The notes below the pieces were generated by a model. The model ran no database searches. It saw nothing but the letters and a program-made list of their open reading frames with translations, and was not told the DNA's origin. A program made the position numbers and the translations under genes. Below, in pieces: positions 52,023-60,602 of a DNA stretch of 64,000 nucleotides. Where the stretch lies: positions 1 through 64,000 of the forward strand of contig JACKIN010000001.1 of NCBI GenBank assembly GCA_020638495.1. The letters run 5' to 3'. The first letter of the stretch is position 1, and each line of letters opens with the position of its first letter. This DNA is from Geminicoccaceae bacterium. GTDB taxonomy: Bacteria > Pseudomonadota > Alphaproteobacteria > Geminicoccales > Geminicoccaceae.

Positions 52023-53012
52023 ATGTCGCGAACGATCGACGTCCTGACGGCCGGCCTCGAGACCAGCGTGCAGGAGCTGCCGGGCCGCATCGGCTTCTGG
52101 GAGCAGGGCTTTCCGCCTTCCGGGCCCATGGATATCTGGTCCTTCCGCCAGGCCAACCTGCTGGTCGGCAACGCGCCCGACACGGCCGCCCTCGAGTGCC
52201 AGTTCGTCGGCCCCGAGCTGCGCTTCTCCGCCCCGGCGCTGGTCGCCGTGACCGGCGCCGACATGACGCCCATGGTGGACGGCGTGCCGGTCGAAAGCTG
52301 GACAACACTCGCCCTCGAAGCCGGCCAGACGCTCACCCTCGGCCCGGCGCTGAAGGGTGCCCGCGCCTATGTCGGCGTTTCCGGCGGCATCGACATCCCG
52401 CCCGTGCTGGGCAGCCGGGCGACCTTCCACATGGCGGGGGTCGGCGGCGTCGAGGGGCATGCGATCAAGGCGGGCCAGCAACTGCCGTTGGGCCAGGCCG
52501 CGGCAGGGCCCCGGCCCGGAACACGCGTGGCACCCGAGGCCCGGCCGAGGATCGACGGCGGGCGGGAGTGGACCATCGAGGTCGTGCCGGGCCCCAACGA
52601 CGACTGGCTCGACGAAGCGGGCAGGGCGCGTTTCCTCGGCGCCGACTGGAAGCTGACCGCCAAGTCCAACCGCACGGGCTTTCGCCTCCAGGGTCCCGCA
52701 TGGTCGTTCTCGCCGCTCGCGACCGACAAGCGGCCGGAGCATGGCAGCGACCCCTCCAACATCCTCGACCACGGCTACCCCTTCGGCGCCGTCAACCTCG
52801 CCGGCCAGACGCCGATCATCCTCGTCAATGACGGGCCATCCACGGGCGGCTTCATCAACCCCTACACGGTGATCACCGCCGCCTTCTGGAAGCTCGGCCA
52901 GTCGCGGCCGGGCGACATCTATCGCTTTCGCGCGGTCACCGTCGGCGAGGCGCAGGATCTCCGACGCGCGCTCGACGCCCGCTGCACCACGGCGAGCCTG
53001 CAGCCGGGCTGA
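52023..53012 (+). CDS. Biotin-dependent carboxyltransferase/PxpC-like subunit 2
   Basis: The 329-residue CT_A_B (KipA/PxpC) family protein shows the N-terminal ETSVQELPGRIGFWEQG, the ANLLVGNAPDTAALEC region and AYVGVSGGIDIPPVLGSRAT, all typical. The late VNDGPSTGGFINPYTVI region replaces the family GRPVVLMADRQTTGGY pattern. With the preceding subunit it forms a heteromeric amide-cleaving enzyme, in E. coli the PxpBC part of 5-oxoprolinase. ATG 52023 follows AAGGGGA. The frame is open upstream through pxpB, but that part is shadow. Confidence 0.84.
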   Translation: MSRTIDVLTAGLETSVQELPGRIGFWEQGFPPSGPMDIWSFRQANLLVGNAPDTAALECQFVGPELRFSAPALVAVTGADMTPMVDGVPVESWTTLALEAGQTLTLGPALKGARAYVGVSGGIDIPPVLGSRATFHMAGVGGVEGHAIKAGQQLPLGQAAAGPRPGTRVAPEARPRIDGGREWTIEVVPGPNDDWLDEAGRARFLGADWKLTAKSNRTGFRLQGPAWSFSPLATDKRPEHGSDPSNILDHGYPFGAVNLAGQTPIILVNDGPSTGGFINPYTVITAAFWKLGQSRPGDIYRFRAVTVGEAQDLRRALDARCTTASLQPG

Positions 53013-53091
53013 GCCTCTCCCTGCCGCCGATTGACCGGCAGCGCCCCCGGGTTCAAGCTCGGGCCAAGAGCAGCGAGCAGGGAGGCGGGAG

Positions 53092-54237
53092 ATGATTCGC
53101 GTGGCGACCTTCGCCGGCCCCGGCACGGCACCCGTGATCCGGGAGGTGGCGCGACCGCAAGTGCCGAAGAACGCGGCGCTCATCCAGATCGGTGCGTGCG
53201 GCGTCTGCGGCACCGACCTGCACATCCTCAAGGGCCACTGGCCCAAGCCCCTGCCGTGGCCGTTCACGCTCGGCCACGAGATCGCCGGCGTCATCGTGGA
53301 ACGTGGTGCCGAGCTGGCCGAGGACTTCATGGGCAAGCCGCTCGAGGTCGGCTCGCGGGTGATGATCCCGCCCTTGATGCCCTGCGGCCGCTGCCACTAC
53401 TGTGTCCACTACCCCCAGAACGCGAACAAGTGCCTGACGCCGGTCTATTACGGCCGCTATCTGGGCTTCGACAAGGCGCCGCATCTCTGGGGCGGCTGGG
53501 CGGAGCATGTCTATGTCGACCTCGACATGCTGCCCGGCACCAAGATCTACAAGCTGCCCGACGACATGCCCTTGCGCCTCGGCGCACTGGCGGAGCCGTT
53601 GACCTCCTGTATTCGGGCCTTCGCCCGTGCCCAGCGGGCCGGCGGCTTCGGCTATGGCGACACCGTCGTCATCCAGGGCTCGGGGCCGATCGGCATTCTC
53701 GCTATCGCGGCGGCGCAGGAGATGGGTGCGGGTCGCGTGCTCTGCGTCGGCGCACCGGAGGAGCCGCGCCTGCGCCTCGCGCGGCGCTTCGGCGCGGAGG
53801 CGACCGTCGACATCGAGGAGCTCAAGACGCCGCAGGAGCGGATCGCGCGGGTGCGCGAGCTGGTCGGCGGGTTCGGGGCCGACCTCGTCATGGACTGCTC
53901 CGGCCATCCCAGCGCCGGCCCCGAGGGCATCGAGTTCCTGCGCGATGGTGGCACTTATGTCGAGATGGGCCAGTTCACCGATGCCGGCTCGATCGAGACG
54001 AGCTGGCACCGGATCTGCGCCAAGGATATCAGCGTCCTCGGATCCTGGGCATTCACGGGCAACGACCTGCCGCTCGGCGTCGACATGCTCTACCGCGCTC
54101 GCGACAGCTACCCCTTCCTCGACATGCAGACGCTCTACCCGTTCGACGAGGACGGCATCGCCCGGGCCATCGCCGATGCCATGGCCATGCGGACGGTGAA
54201 GTCGACGATCGTGCCATGCCCCGAGCTGCTGCAGTGA
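53092..54237 (+). CDS. Zinc-dependent alcohol dehydrogenase family protein
   Basis: The 381-residue medium-chain dehydrogenase has a catalytic zinc site in GACGVCGTDLH with LGHEIAGV. The structural zinc lobe is altered (CGRCHYCVHYPQNANKC, three or four Cys). The cofactor-binding stretch is VVIQGSGPIGILAIAAAQ. It would oxidise an alcohol or reduce an aldehyde, with NAD(P). GGGAGGCGGGAG precedes ATG 53092. It lies 79 bases after the pxpC-like gene in the same direction, so it may belong to the same unit and act on a product of ring opening or a side chain. The substrate cannot be told. Confidence 0.89.
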   Translation: MIRVATFAGPGTAPVIREVARPQVPKNAALIQIGACGVCGTDLHILKGHWPKPLPWPFTLGHEIAGVIVERGAELAEDFMGKPLEVGSRVMIPPLMPCGRCHYCVHYPQNANKCLTPVYYGRYLGFDKAPHLWGGWAEHVYVDLDMLPGTKIYKLPDDMPLRLGALAEPLTSCIRAFARAQRAGGFGYGDTVVIQGSGPIGILAIAAAQEMGAGRVLCVGAPEEPRLRLARRFGAEATVDIEELKTPQERIARVRELVGGFGADLVMDCSGHPSAGPEGIEFLRDGGTYVEMGQFTDAGSIETSWHRICAKDISVLGSWAFTGNDLPLGVDMLYRARDSYPFLDMQTLYPFDEDGIARAIADAMAMRTVKSTIVPCPELLQ

Positions 54238-54259
54238 TGGCGCCCGGCCGAAAGGCAGC

Positions 54260-54967
54260 TCAGCTCGACGTCGACGATCCTGGTTCGCTCATCTGGCGGC
54301 CGATATGCATGCCGGCGGCCAGGATGTCGGCCTGGACGGCGCGCCGCGCCGCGTCGGCGTCGCCGCGGCGGAAGGCCTCGATCACGGCGTGGTGCTGGTC
54401 CTGCAACCCCTCGACCAGCTCGAGGTCGGAGAAGAGCATGTTCAGGCTCGGGCCGATCAGCAGCCAGAGCGAGCTGATGGTGCGCAGCAGGATTGGCGAG
54501 CCCGAGGCCTCGTAGACGATGAAATGGAAGGCCTGGTTGGCGGCGAGGTAGGTCTTCAGATCCTGGCTGCGGATTGCCTTGCCCATTCGCTCGACGGCGA
54601 GCTCGAGCCGGCGGAGCGTCGCCGGCCGGATGTGCGCTGCCGCGTTCGCCGCTGCCAGGCCCTCGAGCTCGACACGGATGTCGCGCACCTCGAGGAAGGT
54701 CTCGCGCGAGACCCGGGGAATTCGATAGGAGCGGTTGGGCTCGGCGGTCAGCGCCTGCTCGGCGACGAGTTGCTGCAGCGCCTCACGCACCGGTGTCGGG
54801 CTGGTGCCGAAGGCTGTGGCGAGGCTGCGCACGGTGAGCGGCTCGCCGGGCTCGAAGCTGCCGCGCAGGAGCGAATTGCGCAGGCCCTCGTAGACGCGAT
54901 CCCGCAGGGTGTCGCGTGGCAGGCTGCGCAAGCCGCCCGCCATTCGTCCGTCGCCTTCCAAGGCCAT
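54260..54967 (-). CDS. GntR family regulator, FCD (FadR-type) subfamily
   Basis: The 235-residue regulator has an N-terminal winged helix (DRVYEGLRNSLLRGSFEPGE, then VRSLATAFGTSPTPVREAL). The C-terminal FCD ligand domain has helices containing the metal-site pattern (Asp in VRDIRVELEG, His in NQAFHFIVYEA, His in QDQHHAVIEAF). FCD regulators sense organic acids and amino-acid-like ligands. It is divergent from the TorT-like binding-protein gene, with a palindrome between them (55019-55033), so it probably controls the transporter and hydantoinase operon and itself. Confidence 0.91.
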   Translation of the reverse strand: MALEGDGRMAGGLRSLPRDTLRDRVYEGLRNSLLRGSFEPGEPLTVRSLATAFGTSPTPVREALQQLVAEQALTAEPNRSYRIPRVSRETFLEVRDIRVELEGLAAANAAAHIRPATLRRLELAVERMGKAIRSQDLKTYLAANQAFHFIVYEASGSPILLRTISSLWLLIGPSLNMLFSDLELVEGLQDQHHAVIEAFRRGDADAARRAVQADILAAGMHIGRQMSEPGSSTSS

Positions 54968-55018
54968 CCGTGCACCGGTCCCGATTTCGATTGCCGCTCC
55001 GTCACGGCTACGGCAAAT

Positions 55019-55033
55019 GGTATATCAAATACC
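55019..55033. promoter_or_regulatory. Probable GntR/FCD operator
   Basis: GGTATATCAAATACC is an inverted repeat with GGTAT/ATACC arms. It lies 52 bases upstream of the GntR start and about 100 bases upstream of the binding-protein start, in an A/T-rich patch. FadR-type regulators bind short palindromes of the TGGTATACCA kind, which this resembles. Confidence 0.65.
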
Positions 55034-55132
55034 GAACAGGCGACCACGCCGTTGACAAGTCAAGGCCCTGATGCGTCACTAGGCGGCGACGGTTGGCACT
55101 CGGCAGTCCGCCAGGGAAAAGGAAGCGCGACA

Positions 55133-56206
55133 ATGAGAATGACGTCCAAGCACGCCCTGATCGCCGCCACGGCGCTGGCAACCACCATCGGCATTGGGGG
55201 CTCGGCCAGCGCCGAAGGCGAGTGGTGGCCGGTGAAGGTTTATGACGCCTCGTCCGGTGAGAACGTCGAGGTCGAGTACTCGCCGGTCGAGAAGGCGGCC
55301 GCCCCCCACAATATCTGTGTGCTGTTCCCGCACATGAAGGACAGCTTCTGGGTCGCGGTCGCCTACGGCATCGTCGAGGAGGCCGAGCGGCAGAACGTCA
55401 ACATGACCCTCTTCGAGGCGGGCGGCTACGAGAACCTGCCGCGCCAGATCTCCCAGTTCGACGACTGCATGGCGGGCGGCTACGACGCCATCGTCATCGG
55501 CGCGATCTCCGAGGCGGGGCTGGCGCTCAAGTTCGAGGAGGCCATCGCCGCCGGCATTCCGGTCATCTCGACCGTCAACCCGGTCGCGGATGCCGAGACG
55601 ACGGCCAAGATGTTCGTCGAGTTCGACGTCATGGGCGAGCAGACCGGCAGCTACCTGGTCGAACATCTGGCCGGCGCCGAGGCCAATGTGGTGAACTTCC
55701 CCGGGCCCGCTGGCTCCGGTTGGGCGGAGCTCTTCAACGACGGCTTCAAGCGGGCCATCGAGGGTGTCGACAACGTCACTTTGCTCGACGAGAAGTTCGG
55801 CGATTCCGGTGTCTCCGTGCAGCTCCAGCTCATCCAGGACGCGCTCCAGGCCTATCCCGAGATGAACGTCATCTGGGGCACGGCACCGACGGCCGAGGCC
55901 GGCATCGCGGCCGTTGCCGAGGTCGGCCGCGAGGGCGAGATCATGATCATGTCCTCCTACGAGAACCAGGCGATGCTGGATGCGCTCAACCGCGGCGACA
56001 TCCTGGGCTTCGCCACGCAGTACCCGGTGCTCGAGGGGCGGGTCGCCATCGACATGGCGGTGCGGGCGCTCGAGGGGGCGCCCTTGATGACCTTCGTCAA
56101 GCCGATCCCCGACATGATCGCCGCCGGCACGGTCGACCAGATCGACATGAGTCAGGTGCTGGCGCCGGCCGACTGGACCCCTGTCTACTCCGTGACCGCC
56201 GAGTGA
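55133..56206 (+). CDS. TorT/ribose-type periplasmic substrate-binding protein
   Basis: The 357-residue secreted protein has a signal peptide (about residues 1-27, ending GSASAEG) and a type I periplasmic-binding fold. The N-terminal EWWPVKVYD and ICVLFPHMKDSFWVAVAYG match the TorT-like branch of the family. It appears here as the ligand receptor of an ABC importer rather than a sensor partner, because an ATPase and two permeases follow directly. AAAGGAAG precedes ATG 55133. Its stop overlaps the ATPase GTG by four bases. The ligand is unknown but presumably the substrate of the PxpA/HyuAB enzymes encoded downstream. Confidence 0.87.
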   Translation: MRMTSKHALIAATALATTIGIGGSASAEGEWWPVKVYDASSGENVEVEYSPVEKAAAPHNICVLFPHMKDSFWVAVAYGIVEEAERQNVNMTLFEAGGYENLPRQISQFDDCMAGGYDAIVIGAISEAGLALKFEEAIAAGIPVISTVNPVADAETTAKMFVEFDVMGEQTGSYLVEHLAGAEANVVNFPGPAGSGWAELFNDGFKRAIEGVDNVTLLDEKFGDSGVSVQLQLIQDALQAYPEMNVIWGTAPTAEAGIAAVAEVGREGEIMIMSSYENQAMLDALNRGDILGFATQYPVLEGRVAIDMAVRALEGAPLMTFVKPIPDMIAAGTVDQIDMSQVLAPADWTPVYSVTAE

Positions 56207-57798
56207 GCCGGACGGCGACCGAAAGCGGGTCGCCCGTGGCCGCCCGGTCGGCCGAAGCACGCAAGGCCCCGCCGCCCGCGATGGCGGGGCCGTTGCTGCT
56301 CGAGATGCGCGGCATCTCGAAGGCCTTCCCCGGCGTGCAGGCGCTCGATCGCGTCGATTTCGACCTCCGCGCCGGCGAGGTGCATGTCCTCTTCGGCGAG
56401 AACGGCGCCGGCAAGTCGACCCTGATCAATATCATTGCCGGCACCTTTGCGCCCGATGCCGGCAGCTTCGAGTTCAATGGCGAGCCGATGCGCGGCCTGA
56501 CCCCGCACCGCGCACGGGTCATCGGCATCAGCCCGGTCTTCCAGGAGTTCTCGCTGGTCGCCGAGATGACGGTCGAGGAGAACCTCTTCCTCGGCCGCGA
56601 GATCGCGAAAGCAGGTGTCCTGAACCGCGGGGCGATGCGCGAGCGGGCGGCCCGGACCATCGCCGATCTCGGCTTCGCCCTCGAGCCCGGCCGCAAGGTG
56701 GTGGAGCTCTCCCGTGCCCACCAGCAGATGACCGAGATCGCCAAGGCGTTGATGGGTAACGTGCGCGTGCTCATCCTAGACGAGCCGACGGCGTCGCTCA
56801 CCGAGAGCGAGACCGTCCGGCTCTTCGAGCTGATCGCCCAGCTCAAGGCGTCGGGGATCGGCATCATCTACGTCTCGCACCGCATGAGCGAGATCAAGCA
56901 GCTCGGCGACCGCATCACCGTGCTGCGCGACGGCCGGCTGATCGCGACGCTCGATGCCGCGGGGGTCAGCGAGAACGAGCTGGTCGAGCTGATGACCGGC
57001 CGCAAGATCGACCTGCTCTTCCCGCATGTCGATCACCGGCCAGCCGAGACGCTGCTGCAGGTCGAGGACCTGACGCTCGCCGACCACAGCGTCGAGGGTG
57101 TGGATTTCCACGCCCGCGCCGGTGAGATCACCGGAATTGCCGGTCTCGTCGGCTGCGGCAAGTCGGAGCTGATCCGCGCGGTCTACGGGCTCGAGACGAT
57201 CATCGGCGGCACCATCCGGGTCGAGGGCCAGGCCTATGGCCATCCCTCGCCGGCCCGGAGCCTCGAGCGCGGGGTATGCTACTTCCCTTCCGACCGGGTC
57301 GTCGAGGGCCTGGCCCTCGGCCGGCCGATCCGCGAGAACGTCTCGATGGCGGCGCTCGACCTCACCCGCTTCGCCCGGCTGCGGATCATGCAGCGGGGCA
57401 GCGAGCGGCGCATCGTCCAGGGCATCGTCGACCAGCTCGGCCTTCGGCCACCCAACATCGAGCGAGTGGTCGGCAACCTCTCGGGCGGCAACCGGCAGAA
57501 GGTGATGCTGGCCCGCGGCCTGACTCGCACGACCCGCGTCTTCCTCTTCGACGAGCCGACGGTCGGCATCGACGTCGGCGCCAAGGTCGAGGTCTACGAG
57601 CTGATGAAGCAGCTCGTCGATTCGGGTGCCGCCATCGTCCTCGTCTCCTCGGAGCTGCCCGAGGTGCTGCACCTCGCCAATCGCCTTTATGTCATGCATC
57701 GGGGACGCATGGTGGCGGAGCTCACCGGCGCCGACATCGCCGAGCAACGTGTGCTCGCCTGCTTCTTCCAGGACGAGAAGACGGGGCAGGCCGCATGA
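56203..57798 (+). CDS. Ribose-type ABC transporter ATP-binding protein (RbsA-like, fused domains)
   Basis: The 531-residue ATPase has two nucleotide-binding domains. The first has Walker A GENGAGKST, signature LSRAHQQMTEIAKAL and Walker B LILDEPTASLTES. The second has GLVGCGKSELIRA, LSGGNRQKVMLARGL and FLFDEPTVGIDVG. In contrast to the split pair at 20870-22364 it is a normal fused protein. GTG 56203 forms a GTGA overlap with the binding-protein gene; the first 25 residues are a Ser/Ala/Pro-rich leader before the fold begins at LLEMRGISKAFPG. It is coupled to the permease gene by another four-base overlap. Confidence 0.92.
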   Translation: MSRTATESGSPVAARSAEARKAPPPAMAGPLLLEMRGISKAFPGVQALDRVDFDLRAGEVHVLFGENGAGKSTLINIIAGTFAPDAGSFEFNGEPMRGLTPHRARVIGISPVFQEFSLVAEMTVEENLFLGREIAKAGVLNRGAMRERAARTIADLGFALEPGRKVVELSRAHQQMTEIAKALMGNVRVLILDEPTASLTESETVRLFELIAQLKASGIGIIYVSHRMSEIKQLGDRITVLRDGRLIATLDAAGVSENELVELMTGRKIDLLFPHVDHRPAETLLQVEDLTLADHSVEGVDFHARAGEITGIAGLVGCGKSELIRAVYGLETIIGGTIRVEGQAYGHPSPARSLERGVCYFPSDRVVEGLALGRPIRENVSMAALDLTRFARLRIMQRGSERRIVQGIVDQLGLRPPNIERVVGNLSGGNRQKVMLARGLTRTTRVFLFDEPTVGIDVGAKVEVYELMKQLVDSGAAIVLVSSELPEVLHLANRLYVMHRGRMVAELTGADIAEQRVLACFFQDEKTGQAA

Positions 57799-58820
57799 CC
57801 GTGCGCCCGCTCGCCGTCCATGCCCATCCCCCGACCGGTGCCGAGCAGCTCTCGCAACGCCTCCTTTCGGTTGGTCTCCTGCCGATCCTGCTGGTGCTCA
57901 GCGTCGCCTTCATGGCCGTCTTCGAGCAGAAGTTCTTCGGCCTCAACAACCTCTTCAACGTGCTGCGCTCGACCTCGTTTCTCGCGATCGTCGCGGCCGG
58001 CCAGATGCTGGTCCTCATCGTCGGCGGGTTCGACCTCTCGGTCGGTGCGGTGATCGCGCTGACCAGCACGGTGATGGCGAAGTCGATGGCGGCCCTCTCG
58101 GCCGCCATGCCCGACCAGACCGCCGCAATCATCACCCTCGGCGTGCTCGCCGGGCTCGGCTGCGGCGTCTTCATCGGGCTGATCAACGGGCTCTGCGTCG
58201 CTTTCCTGCGCGTCTCGCCCTTCATGGTGACGCTCGGCACGCTCTCGATCGCGACGGGGCTCGCTTTGCTCCTGACGCAGGGTATTCCCGTCTACGGCAT
58301 GCCCGATGTCTTCGTGAAGGAGTTCGGCCGTGCACTCTGGCTCGGCCTGCCGACCACGGTCTACATCGCGCTCGCGATCATCGCCCTCGTCTGGTTCATG
58401 CAGACCCGGACCCGTCTCGGCCGCTACCTCTACGCGGTCGGCGGCAATCTCCAGGCCGCCATCGTCTCCGGCGTGCCGGCCACGCTCAATGTCATCCTGG
58501 CCTATGTGCTGTGCTCGGTCCTGGCCGCCACGGCCGGGGTGCTGATGACCGCCAGGCTCGGCTCCGGCCAGGCCTCCATGGGCGGTGACGACATGATGTT
58601 GCAGTCGATCGCCGCCGCGGTGATCGCCGGCGTGTCGCTCAGGGGCGGCATCGGCCGGGTGGAGCTCGTGGCGCTCGGCGCCCTCTTCCTCTCGATCCTG
58701 ACCAACGCCATGAACCTGCTGCGGGTCGATTCGAAGATGCAGGTGGTGGTCCTGGGCTTCATCCTCGTCCTCGCGGTGGCACTCGAGGAATATGCCCGCC
58801 GAAGGCGCCGCCATGGCTGA
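57795..58820 (+). CDS. Ribose-type ABC transporter permease
   Basis: The 341-residue RbsC-family membrane protein has about eight to ten helices, with MLVLIVGGFDLSVGAVIAL (about 75-93) and AAAVIAGVSLRGGIGRVELV (about 275-294). It forms the channel with the following permease. ATG 57795 overlaps the ATPase stop; its own arginine-rich C-terminus (EYARRRRRHG) overlaps the next gene. The system probably imports the substrate of the catabolic genes that follow. Confidence 0.91.
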   Translation: MTVRPLAVHAHPPTGAEQLSQRLLSVGLLPILLVLSVAFMAVFEQKFFGLNNLFNVLRSTSFLAIVAAGQMLVLIVGGFDLSVGAVIALTSTVMAKSMAALSAAMPDQTAAIITLGVLAGLGCGVFIGLINGLCVAFLRVSPFMVTLGTLSIATGLALLLTQGIPVYGMPDVFVKEFGRALWLGLPTTVYIALAIIALVWFMQTRTRLGRYLYAVGGNLQAAIVSGVPATLNVILAYVLCSVLAATAGVLMTARLGSGQASMGGDDMMLQSIAAAVIAGVSLRGGIGRVELVALGALFLSILTNAMNLLRVDSKMQVVVLGFILVLAVALEEYARRRRRHG

Positions 58821-59817
58821 GGCCAAAAGCACCGGTGCTGCCCGTCCCGCTGGCGTCGCCTGGACGGCGCTCCTCGTCCAGGCGCTGCTGCCGATCGCCC
58901 TGATCCTGCTGCTGCTCGGCTTCGCCCTGGTCGAGTCGCGCGTGCTTTCCGCGGGCAACCTGCTGAACCTCCTGGTCCAGGCGAGCTATCTCGCGATCTT
59001 CGCCTCGGCGCAGATGATGGTCATCATAACCCGCGGTTTCGACCTCTCGCTCGGCACCTGCGTTTCGGCGGTCAGTGTCGTCAGCGCGCTCGCCATGACC
59101 GGCTCGCTCGCCGCCGGCGGCGAGGCTACGGGTCTCGCCATCGCGGCCGGCATGCTCTTCGGCCTCGGCATGGGTGCCCTGATCGGCCTCTTCAACGGCT
59201 TTGCCGTCGCCTGGCTGCGGGTCAACCCCTTCGTCGCCACGCTCGGCAGCCTCAATATCTGCCTCGGCATCGCCACCATGGCCTCGGACGGAAGACCGGT
59301 CTTCAATGTGCCGCGCGAGTTCTCCGCCCTCGTCTACAACGGCTCGGTCATGGGCGTGCCGATGCCGGTGGTGCTGGCGGTGCTGCTGCTCGCCGTCCTC
59401 CATTTCGTCCTCAACCACACCGTCTTCGGTCGGGCGCTCTTTCTGATCGGCGGCAACCCCACGGCCGCGGCCGTGGCCGGCCTGCCGAGCCGCCGCTACC
59501 TGACGCTGGCCTATGTGCTCTGCTCCCTGATCGCCGCCGTCGGGGCCCTGATGCTGACGGGCCGGACCGGCTCGGGCGAGCCCAATCTGGGCGGCAACCT
59601 CACGCTCGAGAGCATCGCCGCCGCGGTGATCGGTGGGGTCTCGCTCCGGGGCGGCATCGGCGGCGTGCCCTCGGTGATCCTGGGCGCCCTCTTCGTCACT
59701 GTGCTCTCCAACGGGATGAATTTGACCCGCATCGACGGCAATGTGCAGATGATCGTGCTGGGCAGCGTGATCATCCTCGCCGTGTTCCTGGACCGCTTTC
59801 GCGCCGTCGCCCGCTGA
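58813..59817 (+). CDS. Ribose-type ABC transporter permease
   Basis: The 334-residue second RbsC-family permease has multiple helices. Characteristic stretches are MMVIITRGFDLSLGTCVSAV and AAAVIGGVSLRGGIGGVPSV. ATG 58813 gives an eight-base overlap with the previous gene; ATG 58792 with GAGGAAT just before it is an equally possible start, adding MPAEGAA. It is followed 29 bases later by pxpA, indicating a single transport and catabolism operon. Confidence 0.9.
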   Translation: MAEAKSTGAARPAGVAWTALLVQALLPIALILLLLGFALVESRVLSAGNLLNLLVQASYLAIFASAQMMVIITRGFDLSLGTCVSAVSVVSALAMTGSLAAGGEATGLAIAAGMLFGLGMGALIGLFNGFAVAWLRVNPFVATLGSLNICLGIATMASDGRPVFNVPREFSALVYNGSVMGVPMPVVLAVLLLAVLHFVLNHTVFGRALFLIGGNPTAAAVAGLPSRRYLTLAYVLCSLIAAVGALMLTGRTGSGEPNLGGNLTLESIAAAVIGGVSLRGGIGGVPSVILGALFVTVLSNGMNLTRIDGNVQMIVLGSVIILAVFLDRFRAVAR

Positions 59818-59846
59818 GCCGGCGCACCCTTCGGGAGGAGAAGAGA

Positions 59847-60575
59847 ATGACCGTCGTGAACTGCGACATGGGCGAGGGCTACGGGCTCTACCAGATCGGC
59901 GACGATGCCGGGCTGATGCCGCATATCCACGTCGCCAATGTCGCCTGCGGCTTTCATGCCTCCGATTTCAACCACATGCGCAACACCGTCCGCCTCGCCA
60001 AGCAGCACGGCGTGAAGGTCGGCGCTCATCCGTCCCTGCCGGACCGCCAGGGCTTCGGCCGGCGGGAGATGAAGATCGGCCGCGAGGAGCTGGCCAACTG
60101 CCTGATCTACCAGATCGGGGCGCTCAAGGGCTTCCTCGACGCCGAGGGCCTCGAGCTGAACCACATCAAGCCGCACGGCTCGCTCTACGGCATGGCGGCA
60201 CGTCAGGAGGACATCGCCCACGCCGTCTGCGACGCGGCGGACGTCTACAAGGTGCCGGTCTACGGCATCATCAACTCGCTGCACGAGACCATCTACCCGG
60301 CACGCGGCCACCGCTTCGTCGCCGAGTACTATGCCGATCTCGACTACAGCGACGAGGGGCTGATGATCATCACCCGCGAGCACCACGCGGTCGATCCGGC
60401 AAGGGCCGCCGAGCGCTGCGTGCGCGCCATTCGCGAGGGCAAGACGGCGAGCGTCAACGGCAAGGACGTGCCGGTCCGCGCCGATTCGATCTGCGTCCAT
60501 TCGGACACGCCGAACGCGGTGGCCGTCGCCGCCGCGGTGGCTGCGGCTGTCCAGCCTTATGTCGATGCCGCCTGA
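59847..60575 (+). CDS. pxpA: LamB/YcsF family protein, 5-oxoprolinase subunit PxpA-like
   Basis: The 242-residue protein has the LamB/YcsF family marks VNCDMGEGYGLYQIGDD, HVANVACGFHASD, VKVGAHPSLPDRQGFGRR and IKPHGSLY. PxpA is the ATP-dependent ring-opening subunit of bacterial 5-oxoprolinase and works with PxpB and PxpC. Its putative partners lie at 51137-53012 but are divergent, and its direct neighbours are hydantoinase subunits. GGGAGGAG precedes the ATG. It may act on 5-oxoproline or a related lactam/imide. Confidence 0.87.
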   Translation: MTVVNCDMGEGYGLYQIGDDAGLMPHIHVANVACGFHASDFNHMRNTVRLAKQHGVKVGAHPSLPDRQGFGRREMKIGREELANCLIYQIGALKGFLDAEGLELNHIKPHGSLYGMAARQEDIAHAVCDAADVYKVPVYGIINSLHETIYPARGHRFVAEYYADLDYSDEGLMIITREHHAVDPARAAERCVRAIREGKTASVNGKDVPVRADSICVHSDTPNAVAVAAAVAAAVQPYVDAA

Positions 60576-60602
60576 GACCCGAGACTGAAAGAGATCGAAA
60601 CG

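Noticed and set aside
55133..56206. TorT as part of a TMAO-sensing system
   Set aside because: No TorS/TorR or TMAO reductase genes are present; ATPase and permease genes follow directly, so an importer role is more likely.
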